DNA of 64,000 nucleotides from Megamerina dolium. Its lineage: Eukaryota; Arthropoda; Insecta; Diptera; Megamerinidae. The notes beneath the pieces were generated by a model, which saw nothing but the letters and a program-made list of their open reading frames with translations, made no database searches and was not told where the DNA came from. How positions within the stretch are numbered: the first letter of the stretch is position 1; each line of letters starts with the position of its first letter. Made by a program: the position numbers and the translations under genes. Of this stretch, positions 10,390 to 22,628 are shown one piece after another. Where the stretch lies: NCBI GenBank assembly GCA_963854835.1, contig OY978525.1, forward strand, positions 57,719,855 through 57,783,854, read 5' to 3'.

Positions 10390-10764
10390 TATTTAAGGCT
10401 TTCGAATGTAGGTTAAATGCCTGAGTGCTGGAGTTCATATGTATGAAAATATGAAATTTGACTTTAAAATTCGTCCTCGTCCTCAATGTCTTTAGCAAGA
10501 TACGAGCATCTGACAAATTTTATACGTGAATTTATTTCGTATATATCAAGAGGTTTTTGTCCTTTATTGTATTGGTGGTCGGTATAAATACCTACATTTC
10601 TTCAAACGACGTCTGAAACAGTTTCTTGATCTATGATATGTCATTTTGGTCTACAAAACTTCTATTGTTTCTAATATAGTACCGCTTTCGTATTGTTTTT
10701 CTTGAACTAAAATAATTTGTGTTTTAAATCGATTAACGACTAATAACGGCAACCGAAAGTGATC

Positions 10765-11361
10765 GTTTTAACCTTCTTCCTTGGAATCGTAAGTTTTCAC
10801 ATCCATGGAGTCATTGTCTTCGCTCTGCATATGATTAATGACTGAATCAGGTAAATCTGAGGCGTTTACTTCGTCGGTGTTTAAGTTTAATCTACTAAGA
10901 AAATCTTCTATGTAGTTACATTTATCTTTTATATACTCTGTTTCAAAGTTGTACTCTCCGAGTTCAATTAACCACCTTTGCACACGAAAATTATCTTTGC
11001 CGGCGTACTTTGTCATCAACAATTTAAGTGGTTGGTTGCCGAATATATACTGCCGGAAATGCTTTACACCCCAAACTATAGTCAACAATTCCTTTTCAAT
11101 AGTTGCCTACTTGGTTTCCTGTTTATTCAGTTTGTGATGCAAATGCAATTGGGTGGTCGTCTTGCGATAAGACGGCGTCATTGACAAAATTACTCACGTC
11201 GGTTACTATTAAACTTTTTTTTTTTATATTCATATCTACTGATTGATCTTTCTTAAGATATTTGGTCATGAGGTATGTTATTTTTGCATAGTTTTTGAAT
11301 AATTTGCAGTAGAATCCTATCATTCCTAAAAAGGTTCTAATTTTTATCTGCGTATTTGGTA
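10765..11361 (-). pseudogene. pol: Family-3 RNase H and RT thumb, degraded
   Basis: Minus-strand ORFs at 11323-11123 (MIGFYCKLFKNYAKI, the thumb and start of RNase H) and 11088-10768 (LTIVWGVKHFRQYI, VQRWLIELGEYNFE, then an acidic tail). These correspond to the RNase H and connection of gypsy Pol. A frameshift separates them and the RTE insertion at 11362 interrupts the upstream side. Confidence 0.78.
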
Positions 11362-11629
11362 TTTGGCTGCGCTGGCTAGGTCATGTCGAGCGGATGGAAG
11401 AATACGCTCCAGCTAAGAAGGTGCTATATTCGGAACCCGCTAGAGGACGACGCAGAAGAGGAAGACCTAACCTCCGATGTAAAGACTAAGTACAGGAGAT
11501 CCTGACGGCGCTTGGAATTTTTAACGCCAGCTAGCGAAGAACAGAGATGGCTGGTGAAGCATATTATTTTCGGCCTAAATCGATATTCGGTTGTTATGGC
11601 CACATAAGTAAGTAAGTAAGTATTTGGTA
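11352..11629 (+). mobile_element. 5'-truncated RTE copy with 10-bp target duplication
   Basis: 11362-11619 matches the last ~250 bp of the full RTE at 22639-25936, read on the plus strand, and ends in a (GTAA)n tail. It is flanked by GTATTTGGTA at 11352-11361 and 11620-11629. It lies inside the family-3 RT/RNase H region. Confidence 0.9.
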
Positions 11630-12239
11630 ATTTAAGGTTTTAAATAATTGCAAACTTAGAAGGATTCGGTTTAATCCCGTTTATTGTAAGGAGGTGTCCT
11701 AGGAACTGTCTTTATTTTTGCAAAAGACTGCACTTGTCTTCTTGGATTTTTAGCTTAGCTCTTTGCAGTGCTTTGAATTAAATTACTAATTTGTTTCTCT
11801 AAAAATGAGCTAAAAGCCAAAATGTCGTCCATATAGAATTACGAAAACCACAGTTCATCAACCTTTGAAACGTCCCAAGGGCATTTTTGAGCACAAAAGG
11901 CATACGATTAAACTCATAATGGCCCTGGAATGTAGAAAAAGCTGGTTTTGTTTTGTCCCCTTTTTCTAGTTGTGAAATAATGAGCATGACCTAATTTCTA
12001 CAGAATTCCCGATAAGTTTGGTATTCCTTCGTCGAGTTTGCGGTAGTCTACGAATAGACGTCCTTTCTTTTTACCAGAATTATCAATTTTTTTGGGGACA
12101 ATCCAAAGCAGACTATTGTAAGAGGAGTGCTTTCCTCTATTGTAACCTGTGAAAGCATTTGCTGTATTTGTGATTGAATTTCTTACTCGTGTATTTTAGG
12201 ATATCTATATGTTTTTTAATAAACAACCACAACAATAAT

Positions 12240-12247
<8 letters not shown>
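11630..12247 (-). pseudogene. pol: Family-3 reverse transcriptase, degraded
   Basis: The ORF at 11987-11799 contains HYEFNRMPFVLKNA and TFQRLMN, the conserved block just upstream of the YLDD motif. The sequence at 12000-12120 encodes the preceding KKKGRLFVDYRKLDEG block. The catalytic Asp pair itself is not preserved. Confidence 0.75.
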
Positions 12248-12421
<174 letters not shown>

Positions 12422-12424
12422 TAC

Positions 12425-13650
12425 TCACCCTACAGCTGGATGACAACCCCATCAGTGCCCCATCAATTGCACCCAAGGGAACTGCAACTGATGGGGGGAA
12501 GGTTCTGCGAATCAACCTTCAGCACAGTAAGGTGGCCTCGGCCGAGCTGCTACTCACACTATATTACCCAACAACGGTAAGGAAGACCAGATCTGCCATC
12601 CTGGTTAAGAGAAATATTAATGCATACCTCCTACCTAATTTCAGCTCCGATGACCTGTCGGTAGTTGCCATTGAGGGGGACGATGGGCCTGGACTTCTCG
12701 CCTCCTGCTACTTGGCGCATGACGCCGAGACACCGCCATAGAGGACGCCAGTCAACGAAAACGAAAGGTCGAAAGGTATACAGTATAACATAAGTATAGC
12801 GAATAAAGGAAACATTTCGACACGGTGACGTGAGGGTCTCAGACTGGAGGATGCTTACGCAACCCTTCTTTTCGGATCACAGTTACAAAGATTTTATAGT
12901 CTCTTTTAAAATCCCGCATACAGTTGAATTGTTGAGGAATCCTAGAAATACAATCTAGGACCTTTATGAAAACCTTAAGCACTTAAGCACTGTTCCTCAA
13001 ATCTCTTTTAGTGAGGATGTTGAGGCAGTCATATAAGCTCCCAGATCACTGCAGCGTCGTTCAGGCTGAGATCTGCGCCGCTATGAAGGCAGTAAAGCTG
13101 GCGATGGAACGCACTCCTGTTAAGCCGCAGGTTAATATATTCATTGACAGCCAAGTAGCCATTAAGGCAATAGTAACTGCAACGACAAACTCACAATGTG
13201 TACAACAGCGTAAAACTGGGATGGATATACTATGCGTTGACAAACACGTCCCCATCTATTGACGCACTCGCCAAAGCTGGCGCAAGCCTGTCGGAGATCA
13301 TTTCGTTACACATACATCCTCCTCTTTCCACATTGAAAACATAGATTGACATAGCAATGATCAGGAAGCGGAGTCCTTGTGGCATGAATTAACCTCCCGC
13401 AAGACTGCAATAATCATACTTCGCGCACATGATAGCAAATATACCGATTAAATTTTATCACTCCCAAGAGAGGATTGCAAAAATTGGTCTGGTACAATGC
13501 GATGAATGTACAACATGCAACGAGGTCAATGTTAGGGGGACCGTAGAGCACCTAATTTCTCACTTATTGCAATTCCACCATGCGTTTTATTATCACGATG
13601 ATTTGTATTTAAAATGGGATAATTTGGAATTTCGAAATAGTCATTATGTG
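12425..13650 (+). pseudogene. R1/LOA-group LINE remnant: endonuclease N-terminus joined to RNase H and C-terminal finger
   Basis: 12490-12740 reads as the start of a LINE apurinic-type endonuclease ([16 protein letters not shown], then ILVKRNINAYLLP), with an internal deletion and a stop at 12739-12741. At 13011-13250 there is an RNase H block (CSVVQAEICAAMKAVKLA and NIFIDSQVAIKA). At 13430-13640 there is a Cys-rich C-terminal segment ending TVEHLISHLLQF. The whole reverse transcriptase is missing, so this is a deletion derivative with several stops. Confidence 0.7.
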
Positions 13651-13915
13651 TGAAATGAGCTTCTATGTCTGTGGAGTTTTCTACAAGATATAGTTAGAGC
13701 TCAGGAACTGTTTTATTGAGTCCATTAGCATTCTAGGTGTTGTGTACTATTTTTCCACAACACTTACTAAGTACCTAGCTCACAAGATTAACACCTAGAC
13801 CTAATCTCTTAAATATCCCTCGAGTCTAACATACTCGTTGACTGAAATAAAACAATTATATTTTATTAAGGATACTTGCGGTTTCTACTTTATTGCTGGT
13901 GTTTTTCACTTTTAT

Positions 13916-14020
13916 ACTAATACTGGAGGGCCTCGTAAGGATCGCAGTATTTACACTTTTACTTATACTTTACACTAATACTGGAGGGCCTCGTAAGGAT
14001 AGCAGTATTTACACTTCTTA
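13916..14020. repeat. 58-bp tandem duplication
   Basis: ACTAATACTGGAGGGCCTCG begins at 13916 and again at 13974; the copies differ by one base in the core. The surrounding 13650-14480 has no coding signal that I recognise. Confidence 0.8.
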
Positions 14021-14479
14021 AAGCTAACACTTCGGTGTAAGACTCACAACTGAACAACCACTGCCTTCGGTAAGCTGGCACCTTATATCCATTTTTCTAA
14101 CACTAGCCACATATCAATCTACCCACATACCAACATATAACATACCATAATATATTTACACCACTTGTGTGTATGTATGTACTATATGTGTTTATGTACA
14201 CGATCGATGCACTCTCCATGTGTGTATATTCTACATGAAAAAGCAACTTTTTGATATTCTCAATTGTGTGGGAAAGTGCTTTGTCTGCATTTTCACACCT
14301 AGCTGCAACTCAGTTGGCGCAATGTTCTAACATTCCACAATTATAAGTAATATTAGTATGGATATATGTATTGACAAATATGTAGTTCCCAATTTCGGGA
14401 AATATGTCGCGAGGCAAAATATGCATATGTGCATATTACATATTTTGGATCGCAACATAGGCTACTATTTTTAACTTAT

Positions 14480-15215
14480 TAGTGATTTTCATCAAGTTTT
14501 TTTAACTCATATTGAAATAGTATTCATCAAGTTTGATATTAGTAGAGTTAGCTGTTTAACCAAGTGTTTCAGTTTAGTAATTTCTGTGTTGGGTTGTTTC
14601 TTTTATATTATTGGGTATATCGACATTAGATGCTAATTTTTCAGCAAATGTTTTAGTTAATTTTGTTTGTCTATTATTGACGTTTTGTATATTATTTGTA
14701 TTACTGGTTGATTGTTTTAATTGTGTTTAACTCAGAGCTGGAAAGCGTTGAATCCTGAATTGGGGGCTCAAAACTCATTTTGTAGTATAGTAGGTCATTT
14801 ACAGAATAATTTGCAGAATTTATTATTCTCAGATTGCTTTAGCTCAATGGTAAAAAATTCAGTTGTTGTTTCATATGTGCATGAAGTACATTCCGTATAT
14901 TACTGACATTATGCCCTCATACCAAAAGTTTTTGTATTATTTCGTTCTTGTTTGCTGAATGATACATTCCACGCAAAAGTATTCGAAATCGTCTTCTTCT
15001 TTTAGTATTCTGTTTTTTTTTTATTTTCTTAATTATTAATTATTTCAGTGGGTTGTATCTTTACTTTATTGTTTAAATGGACTTTTATTTCATATTTCTT
15101 TATTGTATCTAAAGATTTAATAAGTTTGTCAATTTGTTGCACTTTTAGGGATTCTAACCATTTGTTGCTGTTGTTATCTTTATCTTTATCATTATTGATC
15201 TCTTCTTCTTCCCTC
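14480..15215 (-). pseudogene. Jockey-clade LINE ORF1 (gag-like) remnant
   Basis: The minus strand encodes FRILLRGMYHSANKNE (about 15000-14940), typical of the PRE_C2HC region of Jockey ORF1. It is followed by NVSNIRNVLHAHMKQQLNFLP, then an Asn-rich segment, and finally LKHLVKQLTLLISNL near 14530, the usual C-terminal helix of this ORF1. Several stops interrupt it. ORF1 coats LINE RNA. ORF2 is not recognisable downstream. Confidence 0.65.
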
Positions 15216-15445
15216 GCATATATGTTACAATATACAGTGGTTACTGAGGCTACTAATATGGTTGTTGGTAAAAAATTTGTTTGTAAATCCTGTATTACTG
15301 GTGATGGGCATTGCGCAGCCCAGGATTTTACGTCTCAACATGTCTGCGGGAGATTGGATATTTGTCGTGATATTGGTTGTGTTTGCGCGAGGGAATTTGA
15401 TACATTGTTGCAGCGAACTGCAGCGTATATTCGCAACGAAGTGTC

Positions 15446-15612
15446 ATTGTTCTTATGGCGAAGAACGCATACCCGCATATTATGATTACTTTTTATGTTT
15501 GGTTTTACTTATTGTTTTGTGCAATATTGTTCTTGTGGCGAAGAACGCATCACCGCATCACATATTATTATTACTTTTTATGTATGGTTTTACTTATTGT
15601 TTTGTGCACTAC
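15446..15612. repeat. About 80-bp tandem duplication
   Basis: ATTGTTCTT(A/G)TGGCGAAGAA starts at 15446 and 15526. The second unit has small internal insertions. Function unknown; 15216-15445 shows nothing further. Confidence 0.75.
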
Positions 15613-15629
15613 TGTAGAATAAATTATAT

Positions 15630-16031
15630 TGTTACGTTTTTATTCTGTGAGCGTTTAATTCTATTTGAATTACCTTGTTTTATACAACTATATACAGCAA
15701 CAATTTATTTAATAAACACTATTTACAATCAACTCTGTTTATAATCAACTATTTACAATAATACTTTAATGTACTAGCAACTTTTGCCTCTGTATAGATG
15801 TTTGCGCAGTCACGTTCGGAATTCGATTGATTGATTGTCACTTCTCAACACTGGCTCTATTTATACTCTGTTGGCAACGCCCCAGAATCTTCCTTTATCG
15901 AGATTCTTCTCTTTCTTTCTCGTTGGCTTGTTCTGGTTATTGCTTATTTCTTTTTGTTGACATTCTTTTTTATGCTGCCAATAGTGTCAGTCACAATAGT
16001 GATGAGTAACCAACTATCGATACTCGTTACA
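15630..16031 (-). repeat. 3' LTR of copy B
   Basis: It matches the copy A LTR apart from scattered substitutions and a ~36-bp deletion after TTACCTTGTT (about 15679). The adjoining CTGCCCTCCTCTT at 16032-16044 is the polypurine tract on this strand. Confidence 0.92.
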
Positions 16032-16069
16032 CTGCCCTCCTCTTAACCTTGTTCGTCCCGAACAAGTTT

Positions 16070-16984
16070 TTATACTTCCCCTCGATATGGCGCAAGTCGC
16101 TCCAAGTGCACTACTTTAAACTTTGCTCTTTTATTCCAGGCACGTTGAATACGATACACTACGTCATTTATCTTTGCTATAATCTCTTATGGTCCTTCCC
16201 AATGAGTCTGCAGTTTAGGGGACAGGCCTTTCTTTCGTTGTGGATTATGAAGCATTACAAGCTCTCCTTCATAGAACCCTTTTGAATTTGCTTTCAAGTC
16301 ATACCTGGCCTTCATCTTATCGCTTATCATCTGCGACCGCTCTCTGATGAACTGATGTATTTCATTCAACTGTTCCCGATTTTCGCTAGTATAATTACCT
16401 TCGGTTGATCTCGTTGGTGTTACGACTCCAAATTTTAAATCAGCTGGCAGTCTTAACTCGTTTCCAAAAATTGCCATTGCCGGTGTAGTAGCCGTCGTAT
16501 CATGTTGTGCGCATCTATATGCCATTAGGAACATTGGTATATGTACATCCCAGTCTCTTTGATATTTATCTACGACTTTTCTCAAATATTCCTCCAAGGT
16601 ACGGTTAAATCGTTCTACCATGCCATCAGATTGTGGATGCAAAGGTGTTGTACGAGTTTTGTATATACCCAGCATACGGCATATCTCTTGGAATACAACT
16701 GATTCGAAATTTCGACCTTGGTCTGAGTGTAACTCCATCGGTACACCAAAACGAGTAATCCATTGGTTGACGAATACATCCGCAACTGTACTAGCTTCTT
16801 GATTTGGTATGGGGTATACTTCAGGCCATTTACTGAAGTAATCTATAACCACCAGAACATACTTGTTTCCTGCGTTGCTTATCGGAAATGGTCCAGCTAT
16901 GTCCATAGCAATTCGCTCAAATGGAGCACCCACGGTGTACTGGTGCATCTTACCTCGGCTTTTCTTAGTGGGACCTTTGGCCAT
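16070..16984 (-). pseudogene. pol: Integrase of copy B
   Basis: The open frame 16984-16187 carries the full DDE core: MDIAGPF, HSDQGRNF and DGMVERFNRT, then FLMAYRCAQHD and the linker to KGLSPKLQTHWEGP. Upstream the HHCC finger is readable, but a TAG sits at about 17064-17066. A TAA at 16184-16186 cuts the GPY/F domain; beyond it the frame stays open to the natural end at 16070. About 200 bp of core absent from copy A are present here, so this copy shows the native length. Confidence 0.9.
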
Positions 16985-17281
16985 TGCACATTGCTTACAC
17001 TTCCGAATCCAATCAGCGACATGGTCATGACATCCAACCCAATAGAATCGTTTCTTTATTTTCTAGACGGTTTTGGTGATTCCCAAATGCCCTCCACTGG
17101 AGGCATTGTGATACTCAGCTATCACTTCATTTATTCTCGCCTTGGGTACCACTAGAAGATCATTAGTGATTTTTCCATCCTCACTTTCCCATGCTCGGAA
17201 TAAACATCCGTCTCGTAAGTGCAGGCTTTGCCACTGCGCCCAGTATGCCTTTGCTATTGGACTCTCATTAGCCATTTCTTG

Positions 17282-19201
17282 TCAATCTGGACGTATGCCC
17301 TGCTCCTTGTATTCCATAATCTTTACGAGATCTGAGTCGTTCCGCTGATCTTCTTGCACTCGTTCGGTGGTCCATGACTCCTCCGGCAATATATTTGTAA
17401 GTCGTATGTCGACAATGTGCTCCTTGCTTTCCACTCGAGAACAATGTTTACATTCCATTTTGCAAGGACGACGAGATAGAGCATCCGCGTTGCCGTGATG
17501 TCCTCCTTTACGATGTTCGATGGTAAAATCATAACCCTGCAGCCTTTCAATCCAGCGCGCCAATTGTCCTTCTGGGTTTTTAAATTGCAATAACCACCTT
17601 AGCGCTGCGTGGTCAGTTCGTAGATGAAATGACTGACCGTACAAGTATTTATGGAAATACTTTACACATTCCAGTATTGCGAGTAACTCTCTTCGAGTGA
17701 CACAGTAGTTATTTTCTGGCTTCGACAGAAAGTTACTGTAGTATGCTATTACTTTTTCTTGCCCATCTATGAACTGAGAGAGCACACCACCTATTCCATA
17801 GCCACTCGCATCTGTGTCCAACACAAACTTTTGACCAGGTACTGGATACGCTAATACTGGTGCTGAACAGAGTCTTTCTTTAAGCTGTTCGAATGCTTTC
17901 TGTTGTTCCTCGCCCCACACAAATGGTTTGTTCTTTCTTGTCAACTCATGCAGACCAGGAACAAATCGTCTATAGTAGGTGCATAAGCCTAGGAAGCTTC
18001 TTAGCTCGTGAAGATTCGACGGAATAGGCCATTCTTGAACTGCTGCTACTTTCTCCTCGTCGGTATGTACCCCTTCTGTTGTTACTTTATGACCAAGATA
18101 TTTAACTTCTTGCCTGAAGAGTGAACACTTTTTCATATTCAGTTTAAGCCCTGCTGATTGTATACGCTCAAATACTTCTTTCAACTTTTCCATGTGGTCG
18201 TTAAAATCTTTTCCCATCACGATAATGTCATCGAGGTACACCAAGCACGTTTTCCAGTGTAGTCCTCTGAGTACACGCTCCATCAAACGTTCGAAAGTAG
18301 CTGACGCATTGCATAAACCAAATGGCATGACTGTAAATTGCCATAGACCATCGCCAATACTGAAAGCTGTTTTCTCTTTGTCTTCCTTACCAAGTTCTAC
18401 TTGCCAGTAGCCACTTTGCAAATCAAGAGTTGAGAACCACTTCGCACCAGATAGTGTGTCCAGAGTGTTATCGATTCTTGGCAGTGGATAGCTATATTTT
18501 TTCGTAATATCATTTAGCTTTCTGTAATCCACACAGAATCGAGTACTTCCATCATTCTTCTTTACCAGCACAACTGGTGAACTCCATGGTCTCGCTGATG
18601 GTTCAATTACACCTTGTTTCTGCATATCGGAAATCATCTTAATGGCTCCGTCTCTTTTGGCCAATGGAACTCGTCGTGGTGTTTGACGAATTGGTCTAGA
18701 ATCACCGGTGTCAATGTAATGCTTCACGATGGTTGTCCGTCCTCCAGTTTTTCCATTTGAAGAAAAGATTGAACTATACTTCTCCAATAGTTGTAGAGCC
18801 TTTTCTTTTTGTTGGTTGGTAAGCACACCTGCCCATTCTTCCATCTGTGCTTTTATTTCCGCTCTGACAGTTCCTGATCTTCCACTTTTTATCGACGAAC
18901 CGTTTTCGCAGTCTACTACGGCAGTAACTTCCTGGCAATGACCAATCACCATTCCTTTCTTCAACTCTGTAGATGTATTAGTTGGAATTAATATTCGCAC
19001 AGGTACTATTCCATTTTCTTTAGGTTCCACTAACGTCCTACCAAGTATGATGTTTTTATTTTGTATTTCTTTATCTGCTTCCACTAACCACAACTTGCCA
19101 GTCCCATCATCCACATTTATCTGTGCCCAAATCACCGCTTCTGGAACTTCTTGCTGGAACCTCTTGGCGTTGACATGCCAGTACTCGTTTGATGTTTCCA
19201 C
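17282..19201 (-). pseudogene. pol: Protease-RT linker, reverse transcriptase and RNase H of copy B (639 codons open)
   Basis: The frame begins inside the linker after protease. RT spans about residues 160-390: RFCVDYRKLND, FSTLDLQSGYWQ, MPFGLCNAS, and the catalytic VYLDD at about 321-325. The thumb follows (FLGLCTYYRRFVPG, with eight residues fewer than copy A), then RNase H from about 430 (FVLDTDASGYG, TRRELLAILE, RTDHAALRW, NADALSRR). The ORF ends within the spacer before integrase. Taken alone the RT and RNase H look competent, but no start codon or upstream Gag-protease exists in frame. Confidence 0.9.
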
Positions 19202-19650
19202 TCCGCTTGTAACCGATGTTCAATGGTAGTTCGACATTTGCATAGCGCAGTATCCGTTGATTTAAATCTGACGTAAATCCGTTGTCAATCATAAAATAAA
19301 CACCAATTATTACGTCATCGATGATGTCAGCCACAATGAATTCATGTTCCCACGTGTAATTTCCAATAGATACTCGTTTCTTTATCTTACCCAGAATTTG
19401 TGCATCTTCACCCGTTGCTGTACGCAATTTTATTCCCATTAAAGGCTCTTTACCAAATCGCTCTTGATTATAGAATGTGATGCACCAGTGTCCAGGGTTA
19501 ACATGAATTCCATATTGTCCAATTTTCCATCAATAGTCAAGCTGCTTGGCACACGCTGTAGTTGTGAAATGTGAATGATGGGGCAACCCACTGTTGGAGT
19601 CGGTTCACGCCCCGCTGAACTGACTCGATTTAGTTTAACGATGGACTTGT
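19107..19650 (-). pseudogene. pol: Protease of copy B
   Basis: 19439-19107 carries the C-terminal half (MGIKLRTATGED, EFIVADIIDDVIIGV). The active-site half (TLDTGAS) lies upstream in another frame, at about 19505-19480. The frame break at AAGAGCCTTTAATGG is the same as in copy A, so it was inherited by both. It is either an ancestral lesion or a recoding site. Confidence 0.82.
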
Positions 19651-19955
19651 GTTAGTGCAGCGATCGCTATCCACCTTATTCTCCTTCTTTTGTCTTCCTG
19701 GAGAATTGGATCTTGATCGCTTTCGTCGTAAACGGCAGTCACGCGTCATGTGTCCTGATTTGTCGCAAACAAAGCACTTACCAGTAAATTTGTTTTAGCG
19801 TCGACCTGTTGTTCTTCCTTCAGGCTGAACTACTGATTTTACTGCCTGACGCACTGCTTCAACCAGATCTGTATCAGTTGTACCTGTTTCTAATTGGTGT
19901 ACCCGTGGCATTGGTCGACACATGAAACTGGCGGCTTCAAACGTCAAGGCACTAC
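19651..19955 (-). pseudogene. gag: Gag C-terminus of copy B fused to an LTR fragment
   Basis: The minus strand reads the gag zinc-knuckle region: the CFVCDKSGHMTRDC equivalent near 19770-19730, then a basic tail. Small indels disrupt the frame. At about 19955 it joins the first ~50 bp of the 5' LTR, ending in the motif GACTGACACTA, through a deletion corresponding to copy A 3131-4520. Confidence 0.8.
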
Positions 19956-20018
19956 TAGTGTCAGTCACAATAGTGATGAGTAACCAACTATCGATACTCG
20001 TTACAATATTAAAGTTAT

Positions 20019-20321
20019 TGTAACGATTATCGATGGTTGGTTATTCATCAATAATTGTGAATGGCAGCATCGAAACGAACGTCAACAAAAAGAAATAGGC
20101 GATAACCAGAACAAGCCAAAGAGAAAGAAAGAGAAGAATTTCGACTACGATAGAGGAAGATTCTGGATTGTTGCCGCAGAGTATAAATAGGGACAATTGT
20201 TTACAAATGAAATCAATTCAATCCCGAAAGTGATCACGCAATCATTGATACAGTATCAGAGGCATAAGTTGCAAGTAAGATACATTAAAGATTTATTGTA
20301 AATAGTTGATTTTAAATACAG
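20019..20321 (+). repeat. Truncated, divergent family-1-type LTR
   Basis: It begins TGTAACGATTATCGATGG and follows the family-1 LTR with many differences, including a TATAAATA-type box near 20182. It is cut at 20321, where a poly(T) marks the 3' end of a minus-strand LINE. It lies 13 bp beyond the edge of copy B. Confidence 0.82.
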
Positions 20322-20720
20322 TTTTTTTTTATTGAAATGTTATAAAATTCAGATACATTTTATACAATTGCACCTAGATATTGCTAACAAGTAATATTCT
20401 TAAGATTTTTTGCTTTGTAGCCTTTTGCGAAAAATTAACTGTGTCGGCAACTTTTCGCACTTGCAGATCTCTATGTAGATCGTCGGTTCTTATGTACCAA
20501 GGAGCGTTAATGATATATCGCAGAACTTTTGTTTGGAAGCGTTGAATGACATCAACGTGGAAAATTTCCGCACATCCCCAAAGTTGGATTCCGAAGGACC
20601 CTACTGGCTTTAATATTTTGTTGTATATGAGTATCTGAAGCTTTAATTTTTATATGCTCCTTTCATTTGGCGCAGCTGGCGTATGGGACAACAATTTCAA
20701 ACAATTTCATCATTGATTTT
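20322..20720 (-). pseudogene. Jockey-clade LINE 3' end (RT C-terminal region)
   Basis: It starts with poly(T) at 20322-20330, i.e. a poly(A) tail on the minus strand. The minus strand encodes FGIQLWGCAE, IQRFQTKVLRYIINAPWYIR and DLHRDLQV, the conserved C-terminal region of Jockey ORF2, also seen at 29537-30652 and 53695-56161. It is strongly 5'-truncated and inserted in the old LTR. Confidence 0.78.
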
Positions 20721-21659
20721 CCTGATGTTCGAATATGCTTGGCCTTGTTTTATTCGAAAAAAGCGATCTTTTATATATGGTTTTAAGTTTAAATATCGAA
20801 CCCGTGGTATCTTAGAAAAATACATCTAGAATCTGTGGTTGTTTTAATTATTCCCATTTGATTTGTCAGGTATTTCGCTATACAAATTGGACCCGCCTTA
20901 TCACACATGTGTGAATTAGTTTTGTATATGAATAGAAAATCAGTAATTTAATGAGTATTTTTCTTCCTCAAGAAATGAGACTAAAAGCAACAACAAATTC
21001 ACAGGCATAGATGAGTGTGTTTGCAATGCGAGTGAAATCGACGAAAGACGAACAATTTAATGTGTTGGCTGCTGAACAAGCGCAATATGACAAAATCTTC
21101 AAAAATTCAATCGCGTGATTGCTGTGTTGCCGATCTCGAGTATTTATCAATGAAAAATACACAATGTGGCTTTGCATACGTACATATAGTTTTTACGTAG
21201 TAAAATATATACAAAACGAGAAATGAGAGCAATGGAAAGAAACAGATGATAGAGTTGATTGTTTGTAGTAGGCAAATATGGGATGCTTTCTTTTTGAAAT
21301 TCGTCTAAAAATTAAACGTTTTGAAAAGAATTAATTATTGTAAACAAATTAAATTTTAATAAAACATCGTGTTCCATGATAATTTAATTAGTCCTTATAA
21401 CCTACAATTTTTAATAAAATGTTGATATTCATTGATTTTGAGAAAAAAATAACCAAAGTATAACATACTCTAAATTTCGCATATTCTTGTATAAATATAA
21501 TTTGGAATTATCTTATGCATTTCAATATTAATTGAATTTTGATCGTGGGATTCATACATAGGTACATGTATTTATATATGGGACATGCCGACTCAAATCG
21601 ATTGTATGAAGCTGCGTTTGGTTTATGTATGAAAATGCTCATTCTCAACTGTTTCCATT
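20721..21659. other. Unassigned sequence
   Basis: AT-rich. A stretch at about 20960-21180 has more balanced composition and a 69-codon minus-strand ORF with no recognisable motif. No terminal repeats seen. Confidence 0.35.
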
Positions 21660-22600
21660 GTATCTAAAACCATTTTCAGTTTTAAGCATTGTTTCATCGC
21701 CAAATTTGGCTTTCTGAGTACAGTTTGTCAAATATGATCTGATCGAATAAGCCAATTAAATCAAGCTTTTTTAATAATAAGTCATGATTAACCTTATCGA
21801 AAGCTTTACTAAAATCAATGTAAATTACATCAGTTCGGAGGCCGCGAAAAACTCTTTGAAAGAAAAATACAGCAAATTGTTTACTGTAGATTTGCCTTCA
21901 GAAAACCCTGCTGATTGAAAGATATTACGGGTTTTACTGAGTAAACCAGTTGTGCAGTTAAAATCGCCTCAAACAATTTAAGTATAACGTTTAGTTTCGC
22001 TATACTACGTTAGTTTGAAATTTCCGACTTTGAACCGCTCTTAAAAAAACGGAATTAAGAACGATGCCTTCCAAATAGCAGGGTGATATCCGAGATGAAG
22101 TGAAGCATTCAATATATCAGTTAAGGGTAAATATTTCAAATCGAAGCAAGATTTAAGAATGCAATGAGAAAGGATAGCAGAAGCTAGAATTGTAAGTTTC
22201 TGCTGAGTAAGTAGAACAAAACAAGACAATTTTCCCATTTCATTGGCGAAAGGAACTCTTACGTTTTATTTTTATAAAATCAAAAAATGCTTTTGACTTC
22301 ATTTGAATATCGATTTAAGTTTATTAATGTAATCTTTATAGTATTTCCAATTTAGGGATATGTATTTACTTCTAAGAGGAATGTATGTCGCATAATCGAC
22401 TGAGCTACCAGACCCCATGTAAGACCTGTGTGCATGATTTCTAAGGTTTTTTGCGTCTTGAATCCTATAATAGACCAAACAGGCCACCCAATTTACGAGA
22501 GCCCTTTTGTTTAGAAATACATACTTCAAAGCAATTATAAAGGATATGGTTAAATTAAGATACTCACTCATCTAAAGTTGAATAGTTAGTTTTTTGTAAC
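21660..22600 (-). pseudogene. Non-LTR reverse transcriptase fragment of uncertain clade
   Basis: The minus strand encodes, in order, a basic Tyr-rich pre-RT segment (22571-22299), then WKASFLIPFFKSGSKSE and NYRSIAKLNVI (about 22100-22000), then TDVIYIDFSKAFDKVNHDLL (about 21840-21770), which includes RT motif A with its catalytic Asp. Motif C (YADD) is not found. Frameshifts separate the pieces. CR1- or Jockey-related is possible. Confidence 0.7.
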
Positions 22601-22628
22601 AATAAGATTCAGTTTGTAAACACCTTTT

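Larger units (their letters stand above)
15626..20009 (-). mobile_element. Ty3/gypsy family 1, copy B (minus strand, 5' end deleted)
   Basis: The element runs from 20005 (start) to 15630 (end), flanked by ATAT at 15626-15629 and 20006-20009. The 3' LTR at 15630-16031 is 402 bp because about 36 bp are deleted. At the 5' end only the first ~50 bp of LTR remain (19956-20005), joined directly to late gag. The rest of the LTR, the primer site and most of gag are missing. The RT-RNase H frame is much better preserved than in copy A. Confidence 0.92.

Noticed and set aside
15262..15744. 160-codon plus-strand ORF with hydrophobic stretches
   Set aside because: It runs through a tandem duplication into the LTR of copy B and has no family signature; its hydrophobicity follows from T-rich sequence.
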